33,926 nt of DNA, from the NCBI GenBank assembly GCA_900617975.1, contig UZAE01012482.1, positions 5,853-39,778 of the forward strand. The letters are read 5' to 3'. Shown in pieces: positions 20,249-31,200 of the stretch (positions are counted from its first letter, which is position 1; every line of letters starts with the position of its first letter). A model generated the notes under the pieces. That model saw nothing but the letters and a program-made list of their open reading frames with translations, was not told where the DNA came from and did not search any database. This DNA comes from Rodentolepis nana. Taxonomy: Eukaryota; Platyhelminthes; Cestoda; Cyclophyllidea; Hymenolepididae. The translations under genes were made by a program, and so were the position numbers.

Positions 20249-21491
20249 ATGATGAATGGCGATAATGTCTCGATTTCTAATCTTGTAAAGGGGTTTTACG
20301 ATGCCGCAGCACAGGACAGAAAAAATATTTCTTTATCTCGAAGAAAGAAATCCAGAATTTATTATATGCGAAATCTTAACAACTGGATTAAAGGCTCATT
20401 AATTTCTCGATATATTGATCTTATATTTGACAGAAAACATAATTCTGACGTCAATGTTCTGGACTTTTGTTGTGGTAAAGGTGGTGATCAGAAAAAGTGG
20501 CAGGTTGGTAGGGTTGATCACGTTACCTTTGTGGATATATCGTCAGCCTCTATTGACATCTGCAGAGAACGATATGAAACTCTACGTTCAAGAGATGGAC
20601 GTCGAAGTCTCTATTCAGCGGATTTTATCGTCCACGATTGTACAACTCCACTCAAGTTAGAAAAATTGTATAGTATTGTCAATTGTCAATTTGCTTTACA
20701 CTACGCTTTCGAATCTATTGATAAGGTACGTATAGTTCCTTCTTTTTAAATTACGTTTTTATATTCATTTAATGCACATTTAGGCACGAATTATTCTTCA
20801 AAATTGCAGCCAGGCTCTTGAAGATGGTGGTTTTTTACTTATCACCGTGCCAAATGCCTATGAACTCATTAGACATTTAAAACAAAGTGAAGATAAACGC
20901 TCCTTTGGCAATTCTGTTTATAAAATCACATTTGATGAACCTTTTATGGGTGCTGACAAACCTCCAGCACTCTTTGGTGCTCGTTATCATTTCCACCTTG
21001 AAAGTGTTGTAGACTGTCCTGAATATCTCGTATATCCACCTCTTTTAGTTTCTATGGCTGAGGAATTAGGGTTGGAATGTGTCCAGGGACCAACTCCCTT
21101 CTCTGATTTCTTTAAAACAGTCACATCAGATTCGAGGTCAGAAGGAATGGATCTTCTCAGAACAATGGATGCTCTTGAATCTTGGTTTCCTCCTGATCAG
21201 TCTCTTTCTGGACTCGACTCGTCTTCTCATATGCGCAGAGATAGAAGTCGCAGTCAAATTGGTTCACGGGATTTGAACGGTGTTCGAAGAGATCGGAGTC
21301 GAAGCCCCATTCAGGAGTGTTGTGGTAGGAGTCTGGTGGCTGGAGATGAACCTGGAGCTTATCGATATGTTGAAGAGAAACAGGATAGACTCAAACAACC
21401 TGTGGGTACAATCTCTCTGCCTGAATGGGAAGCTTTTTGTACATATTGTATCTTTGTGTTTAAGAAAGTTGTGACTTCTAATGATGTGTAA
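20249..21491 (+). CDS. RNMT: mRNA cap guanine-N7 methyltransferase
   Basis: Transfers methyl from S-adenosylmethionine to N7 of the guanosine cap of nascent mRNA in the nucleus. Exons 20249-20725 and 20784-21491 are joined in phase 0 across a 58-nt GT-AG intron, giving 394 residues. Family motifs seen: RNLNNWIK (41-48), SAM-binding VLDFCCGKGGDQKKW (70-84), VDIS (95-98), CQFALHYAFES (146-156), PNAYELIRHL (182-191), FGNSVYKITF (200-209), LFGARYHFHLESVVDCPEYLVY (222-243) and GTISLPEWEA (367-376). A TAA codon lies directly before ATG 20249, so this is the start in this exon. The long N-terminal regulatory region of vertebrate enzymes is absent. An RS-type insert (about 300-345) with two RRDRSRS units is unusual. 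Only a very divergent, non-cap family member is an alternative; I consider that unlikely. Confidence 0.95.
20726..20783 (+). other. Small intron of RNMT
   Basis: GTACGT donor after AAG (K159) and CACATTTAG acceptor before GCACGA. It is 58 nt, in phase 0, and contains in-frame stops when read through, so it must be removed for a full-length enzyme. Confidence 0.9.
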
Positions 21492-22770
21492 ATATTTAAT
21501 TACATTGATGTTTGTATTTACCCTCCCTTTTCCCTACACTCACTTAAGTATTCGTTGTGATATTGAGTTAGTAAAGCTTTTGGTTCTTGCAATGGTGTGT
21601 TAAAACCCTTTTAAGGGGTTCTTCATCGCAGCATTTATAAACTCTTATGTGCTCTGATTTTTTGTAAGATCGTATGCGTTTGTATCATTATTCTACTTTG
21701 GTTATAAAAAGACCTCTTTAGAAAATGGCGATGGTGAGTGAGACATCATCCAATCGCTTAAACTTAAACAATACATTTTCGCACTTTACGGTACGATTGA
21801 AAGAATACGAGGTGGTGTGTTTAGCACAATTGGGGTTTTTAGTTTAAAAACTTCCGGGCATTAAGATGCTTGAGTGTTTCTTTCGGTTCGGAAGCTTAGT
21901 TTTGATTATAGATTTAGCTAATAACTGGTACAATTGATAGTTTAGAGCAATTCCTTGAGGATTCATCCTGCTTTAAGCAGTTTCACACACTGACTTAGCT
22001 TGCTTCTGCTATAGTAAACCTAACGTTGTTCGTCAATATCTGCCTAGAGTGTATAGTATTATTTCCAATAATAATGGTAATGCTTTGAAAGTTCAGCTAT
22101 GGAAGGGGTTTCTAACGTCTATCCTGAGTAGAGTGGCGTCATGACGCCTTCTTGGTGGGGCTCTAATTCTGAAACCCGTCTCAACCATTGCAGTTATTGT
22201 TTAGATCAAGCAGGCCTACAGAACGTTATGTGGTTTAGTACGAGGCAATCCGACTTACTCGAATACTCGGAATATTGTGCTGGCATTTGTTGGCAATCGA
22301 TTTTAGATTGGTAGTGAGTGAAATCTAGTGAGTTCTGCTCGATTAAGATCATCCTAGTTCGTCTTGCTATCTTAGTCAACCATATAATTAATTAATGTGT
22401 CCGTGCCGTTAACAAGAATTTACTCCATAATCCTGGGGATGAATAATGAAATTTACAATTTGGAAAATGAAGCCTTGAACTAACAACTTAACAATTGTTG
22501 TACTACCTAAATCCCTCATTGAATTTTACCACTTCCATATAATTTCAGGTGTTCCCAAACGAAATCGAAGAAATGTATGCTAATGACATTTTCGAGAGTA
22601 TGGAGTGAACAATACAAGTAAAAATTGTATAACTTGGTCTTTAATAGGCAAATTACAGCATTTTTTCAGCTTTATCTAATTTACCTGTATTCATAGATAC
22701 GGAACTTATAATTCAGGAGAATATTCATGGTAGTTGTTATGATTAGGGAAAAATTTATACATCCCTTTAG
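21492..22770. other. Intergenic region downstream of RNMT
   Basis: Includes the RNMT 3' UTR, but no canonical AATAAA or ATTAAA was found in the first kilobase. A short ATGGCGATG followed by a good donor GTGAGT at 21725-21739 could be an orphan first exon. Nothing else is supportable. Confidence 0.4.
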
Positions 22771-23122
22771 GAGGTGCTTGAGAGAGTTACCTCCATGTGG
22801 AGCACCCTGGTTAACGTACACTGATATGGCAAAAGGTCAATAAACCGGCAATTGACTTCTCACTTCAAACTACCATGATCTCACTGTATGTCATATTCCA
22901 CCACTTTCACAGTACTCATCTTGTCATATTCCACCACTTTCACAGTACTCATCTTACCTTTTTCTCTACTCCTGTGTCTGTCACTTGTACACCTGTGAAT
23001 CACTCTTCTGCTCCCCTCTGGACTTCTTGTGACATTAATGTTCTTCTCCTCTGTGAAGTCTGAAGACAACTAAAGGAATATTGATAACTAACATAAAGCC
23101 TGCCATTTCCTATAAATGAACG
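22771..23122 (+). repeat. SINE-like retroposon, copy 2, with internal tandem duplication
   Basis: Starts GAGGTGCTTGAGAGAGTTAC, in register with copy 1 at 1021, and ends with the shared tail AAAGCCTGCCATTTCC. It is flanked by near-identical 11-mers CATCCCTTTAG (22760-22770) and CATCCCGTTAG (23123-23133), a likely target-site duplication. A 33-bp unit is perfectly repeated in tandem at 22890-22922 and 22923-22955, which makes this copy longer than copy 1. Confidence 0.8.
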
Positions 23123-23485
23123 CATCCCGTTAGCCTGCGGGATCTAGTCTAAGTTGACGAATTTTCAATGTAGTATTCGTCGAGCAAAGAGGAAAAAGAA
23201 ATACGACAGCTTAATTCTCCCAAGCCCAAAAACATCTCAGGAATCCTTATTGTGTTTCGTGCTTAGTCACTTATACCGCCCTAATGTTCGTTTGAAAGAG
23301 GGCAGATCATTGCAATGGATTTGAATTCCCACTTGCCTTCATTCAGTTTTCTTGATTTTATAGCCATAATTGCCCCCCCCCCAGTTTCCATTGATCTATA
23401 AACGCTTTCTATTATCTATATCTGAATTTTGTCTGATTTCTGGTTCTATTGATTTGCCACTCTATCAAGTATAATATTTATAAGA

Positions 23486-24000
23486 AGTGGCTAAAGTCCA
23501 TTCTCGGCAAGTCTATCAACTTGCACGATATTTCACGACCTTTTTAACGGACCTTTCAGCTTTGAACTTGGCAAACCCAGATGTTCTCTCGGATGCCAAT
23601 CATTTTATTGAATTTTGTTGTCTGGTTCAAATTGGTAGATCCGATCCAGGTTTCATCCATGGTAGCACAGCGCCTAAGAAATTACTTCATTTGATTCCAT
23701 CTTTGACAAGGTTACAACAGAAAAATCATCTATATGGATTATTTGTTGTTCCTACAATGCTTTTGGAACCCACCGTGCCGAGAGATTGCTCACGCCAAGA
23801 TTTCCTGTGAGAATGTAAAATGCTGATCCTTGTGCGTTTCTTACTTCGTTGGCAATTTCCTCAATGGTAACTCGTCCATCTTGTTCCTTCACTATGTTCT
23901 GCACAAGAGAGATATCTTGATTTCTTGCTGTGTTGGGTCTTCCTCCTCGTGGGTCGTCAGCAAGTTGCACTCTTACCTCTTTTCTTAAAGCATTAAATCA
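23486..24000 (-). mobile_element. Degenerate mariner transposase fragment
   Basis: Minus-strand reading gives DDPRGGRPNTARNQD, then a helix-turn-helix segment RVTIEEIANEV and the family signature LSARWVPKAL, ending at a stop at 23752. In another frame FLRRCATMDETWI follows near 23658, containing the first catalytic aspartate region, then a YQFEPDN-like remnant with stops. The order and spacing fit mariner. The extreme N-terminus, later catalytic residues and terminal inverted repeats are not seen. The plus-strand ORF 23487-23810 is the antisense shadow. It is an old, inactive fragment. Confidence 0.85.
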
Positions 24001-25314
24001 AATCATAAGGGACTACTCTACTTGGAACAGTCCGCAAAAAACCCCTTATAAAACCTCCATAATCTGAACAGGTTTCAAATTTAGTTAAATGTGTTAAGTT
24101 AGTGCTGATCTCAAAATTGGCCAATGAAGGGTTGAAAATTGATAGCTATTTTGAGATGCAACCTGTCATAATACTGACCTTACATGGAATGATCGGGCAG
24201 TTGTACGTTATTATGTAGGTTTTAAAGACATGTTTGAACTTGTAAATCTAAATTCTATTTAAAGTTATGGCATTTGTCTGAGAACCTTTTGACTTACCTT
24301 CGTATTCTGAGAGTAGTTTGGCAAATTCTAACGACACAGTACCATTATTAATGAGTAGTTTATGCGTAATTCCAGTCAGAGAATCTTGAATTTGAAGACA
24401 TAATGAAATAACTTATTGTTTCAAGTTTTCCTCTATCTGCAGTTATAAACCTTTATTCGACTAAAAAATGTGCGTTAGTAAAATGTCCATTTCAATCATT
24501 GCAAACTTATTCAAAGTGCTTCAACGGCATTTCCCTTGGAATATTCATATACCAATACCGTTCCCACATTCTTATTAAATTGGCGTCGTTAGAACATTAA
24601 TATGAATTTGTGAATCACATCAATTTTGCTAACTGAAACAGGTGCTTTCAAGTTAAGCGAAGTGTTCTACTATAATTGGCTTAGAAAGAAGAAAAGTAGC
24701 TTAGATGATTAACTTTTGCAGATACCTGAACTGCATGATCTTAGTGCCAAATCACTTTAACTCTTCCGAAATGGAATTGCAGTATTGTAGCACTTCTAGC
24801 ATGCCATTTAAAAATTCGATATAGGCACGCACAAACTGCCTCACGTTAGTGCCTATTCAGTTGGCGATTTCAGTCACCTAAATGCTCTCCCACAGTTTTA
24901 CACTGCATTGATGGCCCACTACATTTGTAATCAAATTGATTAAATAGCTTCACACTAAAGTTCAAATAACAGCAGAATAACCGATCTACTTCAAAATTTT
25001 TATTTATCAAGAGCAAACTGATGGTATGTGAGTGCGGTCGTTTGGTTTGGCTTTCCTCTTCTTCATGTGCGCTGTGCGTAGAGAACCAGGGAAGAAAAAA
25101 GGCTGGAAGAAGACAGAAAGGATAATAATGGAAAAATGGAAGATAAGAAGGGAGCAACATGCTGCCACACAACTGTGAAAGGAATGAGAGAGGGCACAAA
25201 AGAGAAACGCAACATTTACTCAAAAGTTTGTGTGTGAGTGTGTATATACAAGACTTGTAACACCCGAAACCCCCAAAACAACAAAACGCAACATCCCCCA
25301 AAATAAAGCCGATT
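24001..25314. other. Region downstream of Ssdp, mostly non-coding
   Basis: No supportable gene. The part adjoining 25314 is probably the Ssdp 3' UTR. A 202-residue minus-strand ORF (24870-25478) overlaps the Ssdp end in another frame and is low complexity, so it is not called. Confidence 0.45.
24999..25004 (-). terminator. Candidate polyadenylation signal of Ssdp
   Basis: TTTATT on plus is AATAAA on minus, about 310 nt downstream of the Ssdp stop at 25315-25317. It is a sequence match only. Confidence 0.3.
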
Positions 25315-25970
25315 TCAATCCTGTAAAAAAAGAGCATTTGCTTCCGGACAGAATGATTGTTGCTGTTTCTGCAAACACCCGCTGTCGCCCTCGCTCTCCT
25401 GCATTGCGTCGACAATATTCTGGACCGTTTGAAGGTCATCACTGCTTGGAAAGAGCATACTTGAGCTGTCTCTTCCATTCATTGGATCGTTATCAAATAT
25501 TTGACATGAAGGGGTCTGGTTTGACCCCTCTCCTGGGTCCCCATCGGTACTTCCCAAAAGGTCCAAATCAGGGAGTAAGGCATCCTCAATATTGCTGACT
25601 GGTTTCGTCCCGACAGATCGAGGGTTTGGATCAGATCTTTGGTTAGGAGAAGGAGATAGAAGTTGACTGATTTGGGACGACGAGGCCTGCTGCTGTGACT
25701 GTGATTGTACAGAATCATCCATCGAGGAAGTGGATTGAAGACCGTCGGCTTGATCAAAGAAGGAAAATGTGTCACCTGCAGGTCCTACATTTCGACCTTG
25801 AGTTTGTTGCTGGGGTGGTGGTTCAGGTCCCACAATTTGATCCATCATACTGGGATCGAAGACCATTCCACCTCCATTTTGATAAGGAGAGAGCTTGCTA
25901 GGGGGTTGGGGAGTACATATGAAATCGACCGGTTGGCTTAGGCCGGGGCCCCATTGAGCCGGCTGCATTC
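25315..25970 (-). CDS. Ssdp: Ssdp terminal exon: Gln/Ser-rich and acidic C-terminus
   Basis: The acceptor TTTTTTAG precedes GAATGCAGCC and completes the split Gly codon. It encodes 217 residues to a TGA at 25315-25317. It contains [12 protein letters not shown], an acidic Leu-rich stretch ([12 protein letters not shown]) and a helix-like [15 protein letters not shown], features of activation domains. It does not match the conserved C-terminus that I know from vertebrate or fly Ssdp. Confidence 0.8.
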
Positions 25971-28252
25971 CTAAAAAATAAAGAACATTTTTGTTATTTT
26001 GAAAAACATCCGTCATAACAAGACAACAAGAGTGATAGAAAATGTATTTTTTTGGGTTCCCCTTCTGAGAACCACTCAGCTTAGCCAGCAAGTCAAAGTA
26101 CTCTGAATATATGGATAACGAAATGAAATGCTAATACACAGATGCCTTATGGACAATTAAGCATTATTCTCTAGGTACGGAATCTAAGGACAAGATAATA
26201 AAGGCTATTTTTTAACTGATTCTGGCGATCATTTATTCCGATTCCCTCCCTTAGGGAAATAAATAAGAAAAAGAGAATGCTTTCTTTTTGCTTAAAGGGA
26301 CTAGAGATCAATATATTTACGATTTCAACCCAAGGAAAACTCTCCATAAATCAAATCTGTGGAATCGAATCCATTCCACGATGATGCGATGAATTTTCAA
26401 ATTTGTATTATTCCAGTGGACATAAAAACCATTACAGAAGGAGCCTTGGTTATATCAGGGAAATATGAATTCACTAAGACCGGTAATTGAACGGTTTTGA
26501 AGTATATTTCAGGCATCACAAGTAACGGCAGAAGTAGAAGGGGGTTATCAGTAAAGAGCACATATCATATAATTTTAATGAAAAATGCACTATTTCAAAT
26601 TAACCACGACATATGTAGGGATGTTATTGCACAAATTTATGAAATTCATTCGAAAGAATACAAGGCTCTTCCAAATTTTGATCAAAACGCACAACCATTC
26701 GTTCACCTTGATGATGTTGTTTGCAAAAACCTTGGCTCCAATAATGGTAATAGACTAACCATTAAGAGGACAGGGCGACATTTTGAGCGGAAGAGAGCGT
26801 TGTTGTTGGAAATTTGGCACACGCCCAAATTGTTGGTGTTGTGGTTGAAATTCCATTCCATTTGAGGGTGAACTTGAGAATGAGGAAACAGAGGAGGGAT
26901 TCATGGGCCCGCTTCCATTGTTGCCATTGGTCATCACTGGGACACCACCGCGAGCTACTCCAATTGGTGGGCGAGGTTGATGTCTCAAGGTCACTGAAGG
27001 TGCAGATGCGATTGGGAGTGTTGGAATGTTCTGAGCTGAGTTAAGCTGACGGAATGTAGGTGTCGAAGAAGAAAGGAAGGCCTCGAGTTGTTGGTCATTA
27101 CCCATTGGGACTAACCCAGCCATCTATTAAAAATAAAAATTTCCTACTTAATCATTTTCAGTAATCGCAATAGTTTATAAATAAGCTGAGTAAAACCACA
27201 AAGACGGGATTTCAAAATGGTCGATTACGGTGAACTGTCTTCGCACGTCCGAAGAATTTGATTTTATTTATAAGATGTGGAATAACAACATACAAAAAAC
27301 AGCAAACCTTTGCTTGGACGCAGTTATCACCTGATTCAAGTTTAGAGATAGGATTCAACCGGGGGTGGGGGGGGGGGTTCGCAAATATGTCAGGCAAATA
27401 GTTGAGGAATCCCACGTTTTTGAGATATCATCCTTAGTCACCTTCTAACTCAAAATCTATTACATTGATGGAAAAACAACATTTAGTTTAAAATGTACCT
27501 TTGGTACGACTTTATGATAAAAAAGAACGGAAAACAAACCCGACCATTTACTCAACAGCTGTAAAGATCTTACAAATGACACCAAGCAATTTATTGGAAA
27601 AGACAAATTCTATGAAATAGGTAATGGCAAGACTGAATTGAAGTAAAAAAGGAAAATAATTAGCGGCAAAATTTGAGAAATGTGGTAGACAAGCTTAAAT
27701 AATGAGCGTTTTGAAAATAATGGAGCCTCATTTGTAGCTATGTACAGATCCAAATATTGACGATTTCGAGCTACACAGCTGGGTTAATTGAGGTTTTTCA
27801 AGCAACAGCGACCAATGTCACAGGTCTATTAATACGAATGCTCCCACCTCTTGATAATTCGGAAAAAAGTAGTAAAGAAATTTATCATACTGCGATTTTG
27901 TTATGTCGAATAAAACCTCTTTAAGCTTCGATGGCTTATTACTGCTTTTTGGGAGTAGCAAAAATTTAAGTCATCCTAAATGCATGCGATTGTTCAATAA
28001 AAATTAAGGAAACACTCCTCACCCCCCCCCTTTCACTACCACAGAGCAAAAGAATTCTATTAATACGAATGCTCCCACCTCTTGATAATTCGAAAAAAAG
28101 TAGTAAAGAAATTTCATTTTCAGAAAACTAATTAGAATGGAGCTTAACTAGTACAGATGATCAAGTCGTACACTAGATGCACATTCAGTATCTAAACTGT
28201 AATCCATGGCTTAACAGACTTCCAATTTGACCACTAATGTTACAATTTTATA

Positions 28253-28289
<37 letters not shown>

Positions 28290-31200
28290 TGCATATAGTG
28301 TAGGGTATCAGAAAAATAACCTTGGCGTCGTTAGGCCTTGAGGTCCCAGGAGGATACATCTGTCGAGGTGGAGACATGTATTGCTGATGTTGAATCATTG
28401 GTGGAGGTGGACCGTTTCTTCCCTGGATATAGTGCATTCCCAATGGTGCAGGCTAAGAGAGGGAGAGAGAGGGATAAGTAATTGTTACAAGACAAGAAAA
28501 ATAAATAGGAAGAGATTAGAGAATACGGGTTAGTGTAGCACGAGTGGAAACGAGATTGTGACAGATATCAAATTGTCTACAATAAGTTGAATTAACCGAT
28601 TTTCACCCTGTGTCCGTCGGAACAGCGATCAATAAAAACAAACGCCTAACAACTAGGACCGTGTAAACATATGAATCAACATGGTTATTCGAAAAAATAC
28701 CAAACTCACATGAATATTATAAAAGTTAATTAAGTACTCTCGATGAGCATTCCAAGAGAAGTGTTTTGAAAATATCATGACCAACCGTCAAAAAATAAGT
28801 CAATGTAATTGAATTACCATCAGAATTCTTTTTAAGATCCTCATTTACTAGAGAAAACAAGAAGCCTGTGGAATCCTTTGTGAAACCAGTAAATCAATTA
28901 CAAAATAATGAGACAAAGTCAAAGCCTTTTGGTACCCTAAAACCCAATTTTAGGGAAATATGTACAAGATCTGTGTAAAATAGTGTTTTCAACCTTATGC
29001 AAGTACCCATCAAGGAAATAGTAATCGTACACCACCAAACTTCAAGTTTAAGCGAATACAAAATTCAGTACATTAGAAAACTAAAAAAAGGCAAGGAATA
29101 TCGTCCCAATCCGAACACAAAGCAAAATTCTATTCACTCTTCTTGGGAGTATAGGGGAAATTGGCACAGCATTTCGTAGATCAGAGACGAAAAGGTAGTG
29201 ATTACTGCCACGACATGCTCACCAATCTGAGTGAATAAGTGAAAAGGCAGAATTACATAGGCAAAATTTCACTATTTCCTCCTCCAAACCAAGAGGTTTC
29301 AACAAGTTAATTCAATATTACATAAAGAATTAATAAATAGACGGAAGATTATTATAGTTAAGATCTTACGAAAATAGAACTACAAGAAATAAATTGACTG
29401 GACAAAGACTCCATTACTCCCATTTATCTAAACAGACTCCCTATGGCAAGAAAAAAACAGTGGACAATTTCAAACGCAAAGTTATCTAACAATGCATAAA
29501 CTCACAAATGGACAGAAGCGAGCTATGACATGTACAAAGGGCATGCGAAAAGTGTTCACTGAGTGCAGGTATTAATCGAACGTCATTCAAAGAAGTATAG
29601 CACACGAGAGAAAGGAGAACAAGCGAACACAAACAAGCTTCACCACACCCAGAGAGTAAGTAGGTGTGCTCCATTAAGTAAACCAGACAAAAATTAATCA
29701 TTATTTTCATTACTTCTGAACAAAATAGCGGTCATCTAAGGAAATAATAGCATTGGAAACATATGAAAGGCTATTTTCTCATCATGTAAATAAAGTCATC
29801 CTCAAAAGATAATCTGAAGAACACAAATTACCATTTTTAGATGTTCACACAATCAAATTGGTTTATTTTTAACATCATAAAGAGTTTGAAAAAACGGCGA
29901 TTTTGGTATCCAATAAGGAAGGTGGTATGGAGACCATCAAAGCTAAAAAAATAAACCTGCCAAAGCTATTGTTTCATCAGACTTCGTCAACTTCAAATAG
30001 TGAAGGAGACTGACTGACCCATTAGCATTGGATTACCAAATTTCAACTACACTTTAAAGCCTTTATCATACTGCGATTTTGTTATGTCGAATAAAACCTC
30101 CTTAGGCTTCGATGGCTTATTACTGCATTTTGGGAGTAGCAAAAATTTAAGTCATCCATCAGCAAAGTTTCCATGAGGCAGACCTGTTATGCCCTGCTTT
30201 TCATTTAGTGTCTGTAATGCAAACATCTGCAACAGAAAAGATTTATGATACCGGGTAAATGACTAGAAACCCACCCCTTTAAGAGTACAACTAAAATTTA
30301 ACGAACGTACCATCTGGTTAGCCATTATCAGTATTATAAGAACACTTGAGTAAACATGTGGAAACTTGCGCGATTCCGATAGAAAGTACATCCAGAACCT
30401 ACCCACCCCATTCATGGATAAATACAAACAAATAAAGTGCTTATTAAAGTTCGTTTTAAGAATTTATACACGTGTGCACTTCCCTTTATCCAAACTCCAA
30501 ACGAGAGAATTTGAAAAAGGATTCTTTTTAACCTAATAATAATGACGATGATCAAAGTACAAGGAAAATGAGAAAAATACAATTATATGAAAGGTGACTG
30601 CAAACAAGATCTATGACAAGAGGAATATTGTCGAGATTCATGATGATAAAGAACGTTTTCTTTCTGGGAAGAGGAAAAGAAATCCAAAATTGTTCGTTAG
30701 AGGAATTGAATTCAACCATTCACATATATTTAACAGATCACCATTTAGCTATTTCTGATGTGTCAGATGTGCACAATATTGCTATCGTCGTGATTTTGAA
30801 ATTAGTCAAATTTGATTTAATGGATAATCAAAAACATTCAATAGAACTTTAAAATTAACTTAGACACTTAGGACAAAAACCCTCAGGAGAACGCAAATAA
30901 TAATGGAGAGTTCGTGCCTTAGGCGGCACCAAAGAACTATTATAACGCCAGATCATTCCCATGACTATGTCCTGACGTCAGTAAAAAAGATTGTAGTTAA
31001 AATATAAAAGAACTTGTGACACAAGTGAAGTCAGTTTATCAGACAAAGATGGACGAATGCGCACGGAATCCCAAAATGTCCTAGATAAAAATACGTAGCT
31101 ATATAAGAGATAACAGTCAATCACTTCATACTAGCATTTCCATCCTATATGGAAGTGACCTGGGAAGAGATTTAGCCTTGTCACCACAGCAACAATGGCA

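Larger units (their letters stand above)
27124..28320. other. Ssdp intron with local repeats
   Basis: Holds a G11 tract at 27367-27377, repeat unit A at 27825-27976, a C9 tract at 28022-28030, repeat unit B at 28056-28114 and the (AT)n run. No coding exon seen. Confidence 0.6.

Noticed and set aside
23487..23810. 107-residue plus-strand ORF
   Set aside because: It is the antisense shadow of the mariner transposase fragment.
24870..25478. 202-residue minus-strand ORF
   Set aside because: Overlaps the real Ssdp terminal exon in another frame and is Cys/Phe/Leu/Ser-rich low-complexity sequence.
26497..26865. 122-residue plus-strand ORF
   Set aside because: Runs antisense from an Ssdp intron into an Ssdp exon, with no recognisable domain or start context.
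30062..30157. Idea that unit A arose by splicing of an RNA spanning units B and C
   Set aside because: The junctions show no GT-AG or AT-AC boundaries on either strand.
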